Assembly (NCBI GenBank): GCA_030148225.1
Contig: JASBTX010000007.1
Span: 124,001 to 188,000, forward strand
Length of the DNA: 64,000 nt
Direction of reading: 5' to 3'
From: Paracoccaceae bacterium
GTDB taxonomy: Bacteria > Pseudomonadota > Alphaproteobacteria > Rhodobacterales > Rhodobacteraceae
Position numbers and translations under genes: made by a program. A model generated the notes under the pieces. It did no database searches, was not told the DNA's origin, and saw only the letters and a list, made by a program, of their open reading frames with translations. Below are positions 1 to 8,568 of this stretch, one piece after another. How positions within the stretch are numbered: position 1 is the stretch's first letter; every line of letters starts with the position of its first letter.

Positions 1-2
1 TC

Positions 3-599
3 AGCGTCCAGACCACCGACACCGCCAGCGAAGCCCAGATGAACATCCTGCGCAACGCGGCATTCGAGATGGTTGAAGAGGTCAGCTTTCTGGGCCGGTT
101 CGATTTGGTCTATAATGACAGCACCGATACGTTTTCGCCCATCGCCTCGTGGCTGGACGAGCATGCGCTCAGCTATGACATGGCCGCTGCGGCGCTGGCA
201 GAAATTGAAAACGACGCGCCCATCGACCTGACCGACTGGGACAGCATGCCCGAACCGGGGGAAGAGGCCGATATTCTGACCCTGACCCGGCCCGTTGCGG
301 CCACGGCGACCGCAGGGCGAACAGTCTTTGAAGACCCCGACAGTTTTGAGATCGGCCAGAACCACGATTTCTTTGAAACAGGTGATGGCATGGTCGAGGA
401 TCTGGAGCGCATTCGCGCCCTCAAAGAGGCGCTGGCCCATGATCCCGAAGAGGAGGACGCAGCGAATCGCAAGGCACATAACGCCCGGATGATCCGCGCC
501 GCCGCAATGGCGTCATATTGCGCGATGGTGGTTTTGCCCCGCACGGCGGCAGCAGGACAATTCTCGCATCTCGCATCCGTGTTCTGGGGGGCAATGTAA
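3..599 (+). CDS. Hypothetical protein, paralogue of the next gene (5' partial)
   Basis: I do not recognise this protein. The frame is open to the left edge, so the gene probably starts outside the window; the first internal ATG is at 39. The visible part is acidic. Its last 36 residues (starting MIRAAAMASYC and ending in VFWGAM) align with the end of the next gene at 16 of 36 positions, including YC, LP and AAAGQF. That tail has a basic residue, a small hydrophobic run and an AAA-GQ step, resembling a signal peptide but placed at the C-terminus. No membrane segment or catalytic motif is visible upstream of it. Together with the next gene it forms a tandem paralogous pair. Function is unknown. 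Confidence 0.6.
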   Translation, partial: SVQTTDTASEAQMNILRNAAFEMVEEVSFLGRFDLVYNDSTDTFSPIASWLDEHALSYDMAAAALAEIENDAPIDLTDWDSMPEPGEEADILTLTRPVAATATAGRTVFEDPDSFEIGQNHDFFETGDGMVEDLERIRALKEALAHDPEEEDAANRKAHNARMIRAAAMASYCAMVVLPRTAAAGQFSHLASVFWGAM

Positions 600-902
600 A
601 CCGGCAGGTCCATCGCGGCCTGCCCCAAAAAAACAGGTAAAATCGAGCAAATCGCAACAATCAGCCGGTCCTGACCGGCACTATTTCCAAAATCGCCAAA
701 GTAATGGCAAGTGCGCAAAACCACCCCCGTTTTGCCACAATCATGGCGCTGGTGCGCCCTTTTCTTTTCACGAATCTATCGCAGCGTCGGTTTATGGAAA
801 CCAGCCCGCCAAAGAAACAGGAGCGCGCGGGCACGATGCGAGGACAAGACCGTGAAACCGACTGGTTACATTCTGTTTTATAAAAGTGGTGAGGCACCCG
901 AC
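600..902. other. Intergenic region with short inverted repeats
   Basis: There is no convincing gene in this 303-base stretch. A 7-bp palindromic hairpin (GCCGGTC-CT-GACCGGC) lies at 664-679. A second inverted repeat, GGCAGG/CCTGCC at about 602-623, is followed by A residues rather than T residues, so it is not a clear plus-strand terminator. The stretch presumably holds the promoter of the next gene, but I cannot pick a reliable -35/-10 pair. Confidence 0.35.
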
Positions 903-1577
903 ATGCCGTCTCTTTTGGACAGGCTGTGGCTGAACCTGATCAGCGGAGGCAAGTTTTTCGATTCATGCGAAAAACAGCGTTCCGACCGGCAGCTTTTTAC
1001 AAATGCCGATGGCACCATGGAGATCAGCTTTGGGCCGGCCAACCAGGACATACTCTGGGGCAAGGCCAAAAACCTCTCGGACAAGGAAAAGCTGTGGCTG
1101 CCGCTCCTCGCGGTTCAGACAGACTTTATCCGCGTATCGATCTGCACGCGCGATGACAATGACGAGTTCCAGCTGGACGCGCTGAACCGCGCGGCACTCG
1201 ACTCGATCGAAGAGATTGCAACCGTCGCCTTCCCCAGCATCATCTACTCGGCCAAGGATGATCGTTTTTCCACGTCGATCCTGCGCGAAGAGCTGGGGGC
1301 CGAAATGCCCGGCATGGCCGGGCCCGTTTTCGGCGATCCCGAGCCGCTCTCGTTTTCGCACTACGCCGCGGCGGTTGATGACGCCGACAATTCGCGCGTT
1401 CGCTCGATTTTTACCGCAGATGAGCCCGAACCCGAGGTCGTGGCGCAGCCAGCGGCAAACACCCACATGCTGCGCGCGGCATCACTGGCGGCCTATTGCT
1501 CGCTCTCGATCCTGCCGCAGGCTGCCGCCGCCGGTCAGTTCGAAGCCATCAGCGCCATTTTCACCAGCGTATTCTGA
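903..1577 (+). CDS. Hypothetical protein with signal-peptide-like C-terminal tail
   Basis: I do not recognise this 224-residue protein. The ATG at 903 is preferred because GTGAGG precedes it by about 8 bases; the frame stays open further upstream (to 711) without a better site. The body is soluble and acidic. The last 36 residues (starting MLRAASLAAYC) match the tail of the preceding gene at 16 of 36 positions, although the bodies show no obvious similarity. An 11-bp-stem terminator follows at 1693. Tandem arrangement and shared tail suggest a small paralogous family, perhaps one targeted by its C-terminus. That is inference. Confidence 0.6.
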   Translation: MPSLLDRLWLNLISGGKFFDSCEKQRSDRQLFTNADGTMEISFGPANQDILWGKAKNLSDKEKLWLPLLAVQTDFIRVSICTRDDNDEFQLDALNRAALDSIEEIATVAFPSIIYSAKDDRFSTSILREELGAEMPGMAGPVFGDPEPLSFSHYAAAVDDADNSRVRSIFTADEPEPEVVAQPAANTHMLRAASLAAYCSLSILPQAAAAGQFEAISAIFTSVF

Positions 1578-1692
1578 TCCCGAACAACCTGCCCGACAGC
1601 ATTGTCATCCCGCAGCCCGCTCCGCCGCCTGACCGGTCGTCGGGGCATGGGCCGGGATGCGGGCGCCTGTCGGCCCGGGGCCTGATCGCCGG

Positions 1693-1730
1693 AAACCGAC
1701 ATCGGGTGCGAAACCGGATGTCGGTTTTGG
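1693..1730 (+). terminator. Intrinsic terminator of the paralogue pair
   Basis: A perfect 11-bp stem (1693-1703 with 1717-1727) encloses a 13-base loop and ends in TTTT. It lies 115 bases after the stop of the hypothetical gene and 50 bases before dddP, so it separates the two transcription units. Confidence 0.6.
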
Positions 1731-1780
1731 ATTAGTGATCTGCCTGCCCATTGTGCACCCTTCAAAAAGGGAGGCGTGCC

Positions 1781-3121
1781 ATGAACGAACATTTCAGTCA
1801 GACCCGGAAAATCGACCCGTCGCGGGGGACACGGCTGGCCGACAACACGCCCAACGACGCGGATCGCATCGAAATCGGGCCGACCCAGCTCGCCTTTGCC
1901 GAGTGGGAGATGGCCGGACTGACACCCCCTGATCTGCAGGCGATGCGCCACTATCGCTGGGAACGGCTAACCCGCCATATCGCCGAAAGGGAACTGGCCG
2001 GGCTGCTGGTATTCGACCCCCTGAATATCCGCTACGCCACCGACAGCACCAATATGCAGCTCTGGAACACGCATAACCCGTTCCGCGCGCTCCTTGTTTG
2101 CCCCGACGGGTATATGGTGCTTTGGGATTACAAGAATTCACCCTTCCTCAGCTCGTTCAACCCGCTGGTCAAAGAGGTCCGTTCCGGTGCTGATCTCTTT
2201 TACTTTGACCGGGGCGACAAGATCGGGCCAGCGGCCGATGTCTTTGCCCGCGACGTGCGCGAGATCTGTCGCGAACACGCGCCCGGGCATGACCGTCTGG
2301 CAGTGGACAAGATCATGCTGCATGGTCTCAGATCGCTCGAGGCGGTCGGCTTTTCCATCGAGGATGGCGAAGAGGTCACCGAGAAGACGCGCGCGGTCAA
2401 AGGCCCGGACGAGATTCTGGCGATGCGCTGCGCCTCGCACGCCTGCGAAACCGCCGTCGCGCATATGGAGGATTTCGCCCGCACGCGGATACCCGGCGGA
2501 AATATCTCCGAAGATGACATCTGGGCGGTGCTGCATGCCGAAAACATCCGTCGGGGCGGCGAATGGATCGAAACACGGCTGCTGGCCTCGGGTCCGCGCA
2601 CCAACCCATGGTTTCAGGAATGCGGCCCGCGCATCGTGCAGAATAACGAGATCGTGGCTTTTGACACCGATCTGGTCGGGTCATACGGCATCTGCGTCGA
2701 CATCTCGCGCACATGGTGGATCGGTGAAGACCGGCCGCGCCCCGACATGATTTACGCCATGCAGCACGCGCATGAGCACATCATGACCAATATGGAGATG
2801 ATCCGCCCCGGTGTGTCGATCGACGAACTGACCTTTGGCACCCATGTGCTTGACGACAAGTTCCAGAAACAGAAATATGGCTGTCTGATGCATGGCGTCG
2901 GGCTTTGCGATGAATGGCCGCTGGTTGCCTATCCCAACAAGCATGTGCCGGGTGCCTATGACTATGTGCTCGAACCGGGCATGGTGCTCTGTGTCGAGGC
3001 GCTGGTCGGCGAAGAGGGTGGCGACTTCTCGATCAAGCTCGAAGATCAGGTCCTTGTTACCGAAGACGGGTATGAGAATCTCACGCAGTACCCGTTTGAC
3101 CCGATGCTGATGGGGCAATAG
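1781..3121 (+). CDS. dddP: Dimethylsulfoniopropionate lyase DddP
   Basis: DddP cleaves DMSP into dimethyl sulfide and acrylate and is a cytoplasmic member of the M24 (creatinase/aminopeptidase) fold. The ATG at 1781 follows GGGAGG; it gives 446 residues, the normal length for the family. With this start the residue numbers coincide with those I remember for Ruegeria lacuscaerulensis DddP: metal ligands D295, D297, D307, H371, E406 and E421 are all present, as is the proposed catalytic D377 in HGVGLCD. The N-terminal domain also carries long stretches typical of roseobacter DddP, such as DPLNIRYATDSTNMQLW. A plain Xaa-Pro peptidase is less likely because D377 and the surrounding CDEWPLVAYP segment are DddP-specific. 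No DMSP transporter or acrylate genes adjoin it. Confidence 0.93.
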   Translation: MNEHFSQTRKIDPSRGTRLADNTPNDADRIEIGPTQLAFAEWEMAGLTPPDLQAMRHYRWERLTRHIAERELAGLLVFDPLNIRYATDSTNMQLWNTHNPFRALLVCPDGYMVLWDYKNSPFLSSFNPLVKEVRSGADLFYFDRGDKIGPAADVFARDVREICREHAPGHDRLAVDKIMLHGLRSLEAVGFSIEDGEEVTEKTRAVKGPDEILAMRCASHACETAVAHMEDFARTRIPGGNISEDDIWAVLHAENIRRGGEWIETRLLASGPRTNPWFQECGPRIVQNNEIVAFDTDLVGSYGICVDISRTWWIGEDRPRPDMIYAMQHAHEHIMTNMEMIRPGVSIDELTFGTHVLDDKFQKQKYGCLMHGVGLCDEWPLVAYPNKHVPGAYDYVLEPGMVLCVEALVGEEGGDFSIKLEDQVLVTEDGYENLTQYPFDPMLMGQ

Positions 3122-3303
3122 CCGCAGTAGCCATGGCCGCCGCCTGATCGCCCCTGCCAGTGGCGCATCTGCCACAGGCCGCAAAAACAGGACGCGCGGG
3201 CGGGCACATCCCTTCACACTCGCGAGAGATCGCAGCCGCTGGCCTTGCCCGGTGCATGGGGCGTTTCCAAACTATGGGGACCCCATCGAAAGGACACGCC
3301 CCC

Positions 3304-4515
3304 ATGCCCACCGAACGCATCACATTTCCGGGTCACAATGGTGACGCGCTGGCCGCACGGCTGGATCTGCCCGAAGGACCACACCTGGCCACGGCACTTT
3401 TTGCGCATTGTTTCACCTGCTCCAAGGATATTCCCGCGGCCCGGCGCATCTCTGCCCGGCTGGCGGCGATGGGTATTGCAGTGCTCAGGTTCGATTTCAC
3501 CGGGCTTGGCCATTCGGATGGTGAATTCGCCAATACGTCCTTTACGTCAAATGTCGGCGATCTGGTGGCGGCGGCGGACTATCTGCGCGGGCGCGGCATG
3601 GCGCCCAGCCTTTTGATCGGGCATTCGCTGGGGGGTGCGGCGGTGCTCAGGGCGGTGGAGGAGATCGACGGGGTTCGGGCCGTTGCAACATTGGGGGCGC
3701 CGTTTGACCCGGCGCATGTGACGCATAATTTCTCACACGATCTGCCCAAGATACGCGCCGAGGGCGCGGCCGAGGTGCATCTGGGCGGCCGGCCCTTCCG
3801 GATCACCCAGAGCTTCCTCGACGATATCGAGGCCGCATCGCTCGCGCCACGGCTGGCAAAATTGCGGGCAGCCCTTCTGGTCATGCACGCACCGCGCGAT
3901 CAGATCGTCGGGATCGAGAACGCCGCACAGATATTTCAGGCCGCCAGCCACCCCAAGAGTTTCGTTACGCTGGACGAGGCCGACCACCTGATTACCCGGG
4001 CCGAGGATGCCGAATACGCCGCCGAGGTGATCTCGGCATGGGCAGGCCGCTACCTTGACCTGTCGCCCCCTGCCCCGCCGATCGGCGCACCCGAGGGTGT
4101 GGTGCGCGTCAGCGAAGCGGATGCAAACGGTTTTCTGCAGGATGTGAACGCCGGTCCGCTGCACCATGTGCTGGCCGACGAACCACTGGCCTATGGCGGC
4201 ACCAACAAGGGCATGACGCCCTACGGTTTTCTGGCCGCCGGTCTGGGCGCCTGCACCTCGATGACGATCCGCATGTATGCGCGGCGCAAGAAAATGGCGC
4301 TCGAAACCGTCTGGGTCGATATCCGCCACGACAAGGTGCATGCACAGGATGCCGAAGGGAACGGTTCCAAGATCGATACTTTCGTGCGCGAGATTCACCT
4401 GATCGGCGATCTCAATCCGGATGAGCGTCAGCGCCTGCTCGAAATCGCCGACCGCTGCCCTGTGCATCGCACGCTGGAAGGCTCATCGCATATCGAAACC
4501 CTGCTGGCGGACTAA
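3304..4515 (+). CDS. Alpha/beta hydrolase-OsmC fusion protein
   Basis: This 403-residue protein fuses two domains. Residues 1 to about 255 are an alpha/beta hydrolase with nucleophile S108 in GHSLGG and likely partners D199 and H228. Residues about 270-403 are an OsmC/Ohr-type domain with the expected thiol pair, C317 (GACTSM) and C385 (CPVHRT). OsmC proteins reduce organic hydroperoxides; the hydrolase might act on esters or thioesters of the same substrates, which is inference. The ATG at 3304 follows AAAGGA. The frame is open upstream to 3160 but without a better start. The gene follows dddP by 182 bases in the same direction, and no shared promoter or terminator is evident between them. 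Confidence 0.88.
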   Translation: MPTERITFPGHNGDALAARLDLPEGPHLATALFAHCFTCSKDIPAARRISARLAAMGIAVLRFDFTGLGHSDGEFANTSFTSNVGDLVAAADYLRGRGMAPSLLIGHSLGGAAVLRAVEEIDGVRAVATLGAPFDPAHVTHNFSHDLPKIRAEGAAEVHLGGRPFRITQSFLDDIEAASLAPRLAKLRAALLVMHAPRDQIVGIENAAQIFQAASHPKSFVTLDEADHLITRAEDAEYAAEVISAWAGRYLDLSPPAPPIGAPEGVVRVSEADANGFLQDVNAGPLHHVLADEPLAYGGTNKGMTPYGFLAAGLGACTSMTIRMYARRKKMALETVWVDIRHDKVHAQDAEGNGSKIDTFVREIHLIGDLNPDERQRLLEIADRCPVHRTLEGSSHIETLLAD

Positions 4516-4540
4516 CCCGAAACCAGTGCGCTCTGGCCAC

Positions 4541-4574
4541 AAAAAACGGCGCGTCCCCCGCGGGCCGCGCCGTT
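4541..4574 (-). terminator. Intrinsic terminator of bioY
   Basis: A 9-bp GC-rich stem (4545-4553 with 4566-4574) is followed, on the minus strand, by a run of T (AAAAAA at 4541-4546 on the plus strand). It lies 20 bases beyond the bioY stop. Confidence 0.7.
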
Positions 4575-4593
4575 CAATCGCATATCACCTGGC

Positions 4594-5229
4594 TCAGGTG
4601 CGGGCGGAACCGATCAGTTTCCAGAGCCCCGGCACCAGCAGCGCGGCCAGCGCCAGCTTGATCAGGTCACCGATGACAAAAGGCGTCAGACCCCAGGTCA
4701 GCGTCTGGTTCCAGGCGCTTGAGAATTTGCTGGCGTCAAACCATGCATTCGCCTCGACCAGATAATAGAGCCAGGCCACACCGGGCACGTAGATCAGCAC
4801 ATTGCCGATCAGCATTGCGACACCCATCCACAGGATCGAGCGGTCCCAGCCACGGCGCGCCGCCCAGCCCAGCGCCAGTGTCGCCAGAATATAACCCACC
4901 AGATAGCCTCCGGTGCCGCCGATCATGTAGCTCCAGCCGAATTTCTCGGCGCTGGAATTGGCAAAGACATCAAAGCCGAGCGCGCCGATGATCATGTAGC
5001 CGATGATCGTGGCCAGACCCAGACGCGGGCCATAGGCCGCGCCGATGGTCAGCACGGCAAAGGTGCCCAGCGTGATCGGAACGGGGCTTGGCCAGAGCGG
5101 CACCTTGATCTTGGCCGCAATGGCCAGCGCCGCGATCCCCAGCACGACCAGAACGGCACGCTTGATCCACAATCCGGTGCCTTCGGCCTCCCAGATGGCT
5201 TCGCTCAGAACTTTGTCATTCGTCGTCAC
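4594..5229 (-). CDS. bioY: Biotin transporter BioY
   Basis: BioY is the substrate-binding membrane (S) component of biotin ECF transporters and can work alone in many Rhodobacterales. The 211-residue protein has about six hydrophobic helices and the family segments VPITLGTFAVL and GGTGGYLVGY. The GTG at 5229 is chosen because GGGAGG lies 8 bases upstream; the frame continues to 5298 but that extension is cysteine-rich and unlike BioY. No bioM or bioN is adjacent, so it is either a solitary transporter or uses components encoded elsewhere. I found no BioR-type operator (TTATMKATAA) upstream. It is last in a minus-strand run after the DUF6314-like gene, 75 bases away, and ends in a strong terminator. 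Confidence 0.92.
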   Translation of the reverse strand: MTTNDKVLSEAIWEAEGTGLWIKRAVLVVLGIAALAIAAKIKVPLWPSPVPITLGTFAVLTIGAAYGPRLGLATIIGYMIIGALGFDVFANSSAEKFGWSYMIGGTGGYLVGYILATLALGWAARRGWDRSILWMGVAMLIGNVLIYVPGVAWLYYLVEANAWFDASKFSSAWNQTLTWGLTPFVIGDLIKLALAALLVPGLWKLIGSART

Positions 5230-5304
5230 TATCCGATCCTCCCGGTTCTCAAAAATGTAACGTAGCGGCCTTGTGCACCAGCAGCATTTATTCTGCAAGC
5301 CTGA

Positions 5305-5733
5305 TTAGATCACGCGAAAATAACTGGAAACCATGCGATAATCCTTGCGCGGACCGCGCACCTTCCATGTACTCGTCCATTCCGGCCAGCGCGCGAAATC
5401 AAACGCCGCGTCATAGCTGTCGGGCTCGCAGAAATGCCGGTCGTGCGGGTGTGGTGTATTCAGCGCGAACCCGACAAGCGGACGCTCATCCTCGAACCGG
5501 ATCTCGACGCGACCACCGGCCATGCGCCACAAGTAGCGCCGGGTTGCCGGCAACGGGTCGGCCGAACCATAGCTCAGCATGCCGTCTTCCAAACAGATCA
5601 GCCCCTGCGCGTCAGACATGAATTCCGCGGTGCCCGCGAATATGCCGGACAGGCCCAGCATCCTGTCATCAATGCGCCGTTCGATGCTCCAGAGGCCCAC
5701 GAATTCATCCAGCCCCTGCGGCAGTGTCGTCAT
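5305..5733 (-). CDS. DUF6314-like family protein
   Basis: This is a 142-residue soluble protein of unknown function. It begins with a G-x-W-x-I-x-R-x-I-D-D pattern (GLWSIERRIDDR) and has repeated aromatic beta-strand segments, such as YLWRMAGGRVEIRFED, that suggest a lipocalin-like or beta-barrel fold. I place it in DUF6314 from memory of roseobacter proteins of this length, and that assignment is tentative. Its ATG overlaps the stop of the upstream secreted-protein gene by four bases (5730-5733), so the two are probably co-translated. bioY follows. Confidence 0.65.
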   Translation of the reverse strand: MTTLPQGLDEFVGLWSIERRIDDRMLGLSGIFAGTAEFMSDAQGLICLEDGMLSYGSADPLPATRRYLWRMAGGRVEIRFEDERPLVGFALNTPHPHDRHFCEPDSYDAAFDFARWPEWTSTWKVRGPRKDYRMVSSYFRVI

Positions 5734-6086
5734 TTGTCCAGCGTGCCCTCGGTGCTGCTGCCGTCACTGGCCACGAACCGAAGGCGTTTGCCGTCGGTAT
5801 GGGCGTCCATGTCATAGCAATCCCATTGCTCACCCGGCGGCCATTGCGAGCAATACTGATCATTATCGACGCGCCAATAGCCCCAGCTGTCACGACCCGC
5901 ATGATAGAGTGTTCGACCCGATTTATAAAAAATCTGGTTCGCCCCCTCATAGGTCAGTGTCTGGTCGGTCAGACGCGACGTAATTTCAGTTCCGGTCATT
6001 GCCTCCCACTCCTGGGCCGCAACCTCCTGGGCCGCAACAGGCCCGCCGCTCAGCAATACAGCCAGCGCCACGATCAGCATTCGCAT
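5730..6086 (-). CDS. Small secreted protein, unknown function
   Basis: The 118-residue product begins MRMLIVALAVLLSGG and has a likely signal peptide cleaved after PVAAQ or nearby, so it is probably periplasmic. The mature part contains a compact aromatic and cysteine motif, SWGYWRVDNDQYCSQW followed by WDCYD, that could form a disulfide. The ATG at 6086 is preferred over upstream ATGs because GGAGAG lies about 10 bases before it and it places the signal sequence at the start. It overlaps the following gene by four bases. It is divergent from purB with 81 bases between the starts. I do not recognise the family with certainty. Confidence 0.7.
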   Translation of the reverse strand: MRMLIVALAVLLSGGPVAAQEVAAQEWEAMTGTEITSRLTDQTLTYEGANQIFYKSGRTLYHAGRDSWGYWRVDNDQYCSQWPPGEQWDCYDMDAHTDGKRLRFVASDGSSTEGTLDK

Positions 6087-6167
6087 CAGGGGTCTCTCCA
6101 CCTTGCTCATCCCGCGTGGCAAGCCTAAGAGAACCGCGCCTGATGCTCAAATGAAAAGGTCGTGCTG

Positions 6168-7472
6168 ATGATCCCCCGCTATTCGCGCCCCGAAATGGTT
6201 AATATCTGGTCGCCGGAAACCAAATTCCGCATCTGGTACGAGATCGAGGCCCATGCCTGCGACGCGCAGGCCGATCTGGGTGTGATCCCGCGCGAAAACG
6301 CCGACGCGGTGTGGAAAGCCAAGGATGTCGAGTTTGACGTGGCCCGCATTGACGAGATTGAGGCCGTCACCAAACATGACGTTATCGCCTTTCTGACCCA
6401 TCTGGCCGAGCATGTCGGCGCGGAAGAGGCGCGCTTTGTGCATCAGGGCATGACGTCTTCGGATGTGCTGGATACCTGTTTCAACGTCCAGCTGGTGCGT
6501 GCCGCCGACATTCTGCTGGCCGATATCGACGCGCTGCTCGCTGCGCTCAGACGCCGGGCCGAAGAGCACAGGATGACCGTGCGCATCGGGCGCAGCCACG
6601 GCATTCACGCCGAGCCGGTGACCATGGGCCTGACATTTGCCCGTTTCTACGCCGAGATGGACCGCAACCGCACCCGCCTGCAAACCGCGCGCGCCGAAAT
6701 CGCGACCGGCGCCATTTCGGGTGCTGTTGGCACCTTCGCCAATATCGATCCCGCGGTCGAGGCGCATGTCTGCCACCAGCTGGGGCTGGAGCCTGAACCG
6801 ATCAGCACCCAGGTCATCCCCCGCGACCGTCATGCAGCGTTCTTTGCCGCGCTGGGTGTCGTGGCCGCATCGGTTGAAAACATCGCCACCGAAATCCGCC
6901 ACATGCAGCGCACCGAGGTGCTGGAAGCCGAAGAATTTTTCTCCAAGGGGCAAAAGGGGTCGAGCGCGATGCCGCACAAGCGCAACCCAGTCCTGACCGA
7001 AAACCTGACCGGGCTTGCCCGGCTCGTGCGCATGGCGGTGGTGCCGGCGCTCGAGAATGTCACGCTCTGGCATGAACGCGACATCAGCCATTCCTCGGTC
7101 GAGCGCAATATTGGCCCCGACACCACGATCACGCTGGATTTTGCGCTGGCGCGCCTGACGGGTGTCATCGACAAGCTGGTGATCTATCCCGACAATATGC
7201 TGGCCAATATGAACAAGTTTCGAGGTCTGGTGATGAGCCAGCGTGTTCTGCTGGCCCTCACGCAGGCAGGCGTCAGCCGCGAAGACGCCTATCGCCTCGT
7301 ACAACGCAACGCGATGAAAGTCTGGGAGGAAGACAAGGATTTCAAAACCGAGCTTCTGGCCGATGCCGACGTGACCGCTGCACTCAGCGCCGAAGAAATC
7401 GAAGAGAAATTCGATATCGCCTACCACACGAAACATGTCGACACGATTTTTGCGCGCGTGTTCGGCGACTGA
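6168..7472 (+). CDS. purB: Adenylosuccinate lyase
   Basis: PurB performs two beta-eliminations in purine synthesis: SAICAR to AICAR plus fumarate, and adenylosuccinate to AMP plus fumarate. The 434-residue length is normal. The fumarase-superfamily signature GSSAMPHKRNP is present, as are TSSDVLDT and the histidine-containing GRSHGIHAEP segment that supplies the general acid. AAAAGGT precedes the ATG at 6168 by 7 bases; the GTG at 6162 is too close to it. It stands alone, with a divergent secreted-protein gene upstream and a TPR gene 124 bases downstream. Confidence 0.95.
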   Translation: MIPRYSRPEMVNIWSPETKFRIWYEIEAHACDAQADLGVIPRENADAVWKAKDVEFDVARIDEIEAVTKHDVIAFLTHLAEHVGAEEARFVHQGMTSSDVLDTCFNVQLVRAADILLADIDALLAALRRRAEEHRMTVRIGRSHGIHAEPVTMGLTFARFYAEMDRNRTRLQTARAEIATGAISGAVGTFANIDPAVEAHVCHQLGLEPEPISTQVIPRDRHAAFFAALGVVAASVENIATEIRHMQRTEVLEAEEFFSKGQKGSSAMPHKRNPVLTENLTGLARLVRMAVVPALENVTLWHERDISHSSVERNIGPDTTITLDFALARLTGVIDKLVIYPDNMLANMNKFRGLVMSQRVLLALTQAGVSREDAYRLVQRNAMKVWEEDKDFKTELLADADVTAALSAEEIEEKFDIAYHTKHVDTIFARVFGD

Positions 7473-7596
7473 CCGGTGTCGGGACTTCACGGTAAATTGC
7501 AGGTGAATTGACGCCCTGTTCCGTCCATCTGTGCCGGATTTCTGCTAGACTAAGCCCAAGTCTATCCGGCACTTCAGCAAAACAGGAGTTTCAACC

Positions 7597-8130
7597 ATGC
7601 TGCGCATGACAGCCATTGCGGCAATCATGATCCCGTCGGTCGCGCTTGCCGTGGGTTCGAACACCGATACGCAACCCACCCAGACGAACACCACCGCCGA
7701 ATGCATCAACGGTCAGGTCTGGGACGAAAAAACCAAGGAATGCGTCGATGCCCAGGACAGCAGGCTGGACGATGACACCCGCTATGATGCGGTGCGCGAA
7801 CTGGCCTATGACGGGCAATATGACAATGCGCGCAAGGTGCTCGCGGCCATGTCGGATCAGGATGATACGCGCGTCCTGACCTATCGTGGGTTCATCAGCC
7901 GCAAAACGGGCGATACCGAACGGGCCTTTGACTATTACGAACAGGCTATCGCCGCCGATCCCGACAATGTCCTCGCGCGCAGCTATTATGGTCAGGGGCT
8001 GGTCGCGGCGGGCAAGACGGCGGCGGCAGCCCGTCAGCTATGGGAAATCCGCAATCGCGGCGGGGCCGGTGGCTGGGCCGAACAGGCGCTGAACGATGCG
8101 CTGAAGACGGGGGTCAGCTCGGATTACTGA
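7597..8130 (+). CDS. Secreted tetratricopeptide-repeat protein
   Basis: The 177-residue protein starts with a signal peptide (MLRMTAIAAIMIPSVALA), so it acts in the periplasm. After a Thr/Asn-rich linker a pair of cysteines brackets CINGQVWDEKTKEC, a pattern that often forms a small disulfide loop. Residues about 75-150 form at least two TPR helices, including FDYYEQAIAADPDNVLARSY, the classic TPR signature. AGGAG precedes the ATG by 8 bases. Such proteins usually mediate protein-protein contacts, and the partner is unknown. The nitrile hydratase-like cluster starts 72 bases downstream and could share its transcript. Confidence 0.82.
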   Translation: MLRMTAIAAIMIPSVALAVGSNTDTQPTQTNTTAECINGQVWDEKTKECVDAQDSRLDDDTRYDAVRELAYDGQYDNARKVLAAMSDQDDTRVLTYRGFISRKTGDTERAFDYYEQAIAADPDNVLARSYYGQGLVAAGKTAAAARQLWEIRNRGGAGGWAEQALNDALKTGVSSDY

Positions 8131-8202
8131 TACGATTGGCTAAGCAGGCGGCGCATCCCTGCGGGCATTGCACCGGCAAGGCTTTCTGCCTAGGTTTGGC
8201 GC

Positions 8203-8568
8203 ATGACCAGACCTCCAGAACACCGCTGGCACGACATGGGCGGACAGGATGCCGGTGAAGTCGCCATGGACGGCCATGATTTCGCGCTGTGGGAAAAACG
8301 GGTCGATGCGTTGATGGTGCTTTGCTCGGGCAAGGGGTTCTTTACCGTCGACGGGTTGCGCCGCGTGCTCGAGGATATGGGCGAAGATGCCTTTGAAACC
8401 ATGAGCTATTACGAACGCTGGGTGGCTTCGGTAAACCAGAACCTGATCGAGGCAGGGGTCTATAGCACACAGGAACTTGCCGAAAAGCTGGCCGAAGTGC
8501 AGGCGCGCGGCGCGGATTATGCAACTGCCGCCACCCCGGAAATGGCCACTCCGGACCACACGGCGTGA
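8203..8568 (+). CDS. Nitrile hydratase/thiocyanate hydrolase beta-chain, N-terminal half
   Basis: The 121-residue protein matches only the helical N-terminal half of nitrile hydratase beta subunits: it has the HDMGG start, a W-E-K-R segment and SYYERW. In two-subunit enzymes this half is fused to an SH3-like barrel; here that barrel is a separate gene at 9338. Splitting of the beta chain is known for thiocyanate hydrolase and a few three-subunit nitrile hydratases. R53 in DGLRRVLEDM aligns with the beta arginine (R52 in Pseudonocardia thermophila) that hydrogen-bonds the oxidised cysteines. It ends inside the GTGA start of the next gene, a four-base overlap. Substrate is not determined. Confidence 0.82.
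   Translation: MTRPPEHRWHDMGGQDAGEVAMDGHDFALWEKRVDALMVLCSGKGFFTVDGLRRVLEDMGEDAFETMSYYERWVASVNQNLIEAGVYSTQELAEKLAEVQARGADYATAATPEMATPDHTA

Noticed and set aside
5230..5304. BioR-type operator or biotin-responsive element upstream of bioY
   Set aside because: I looked for TTATMKATAA-like sequence and found none in the 75-base gap.
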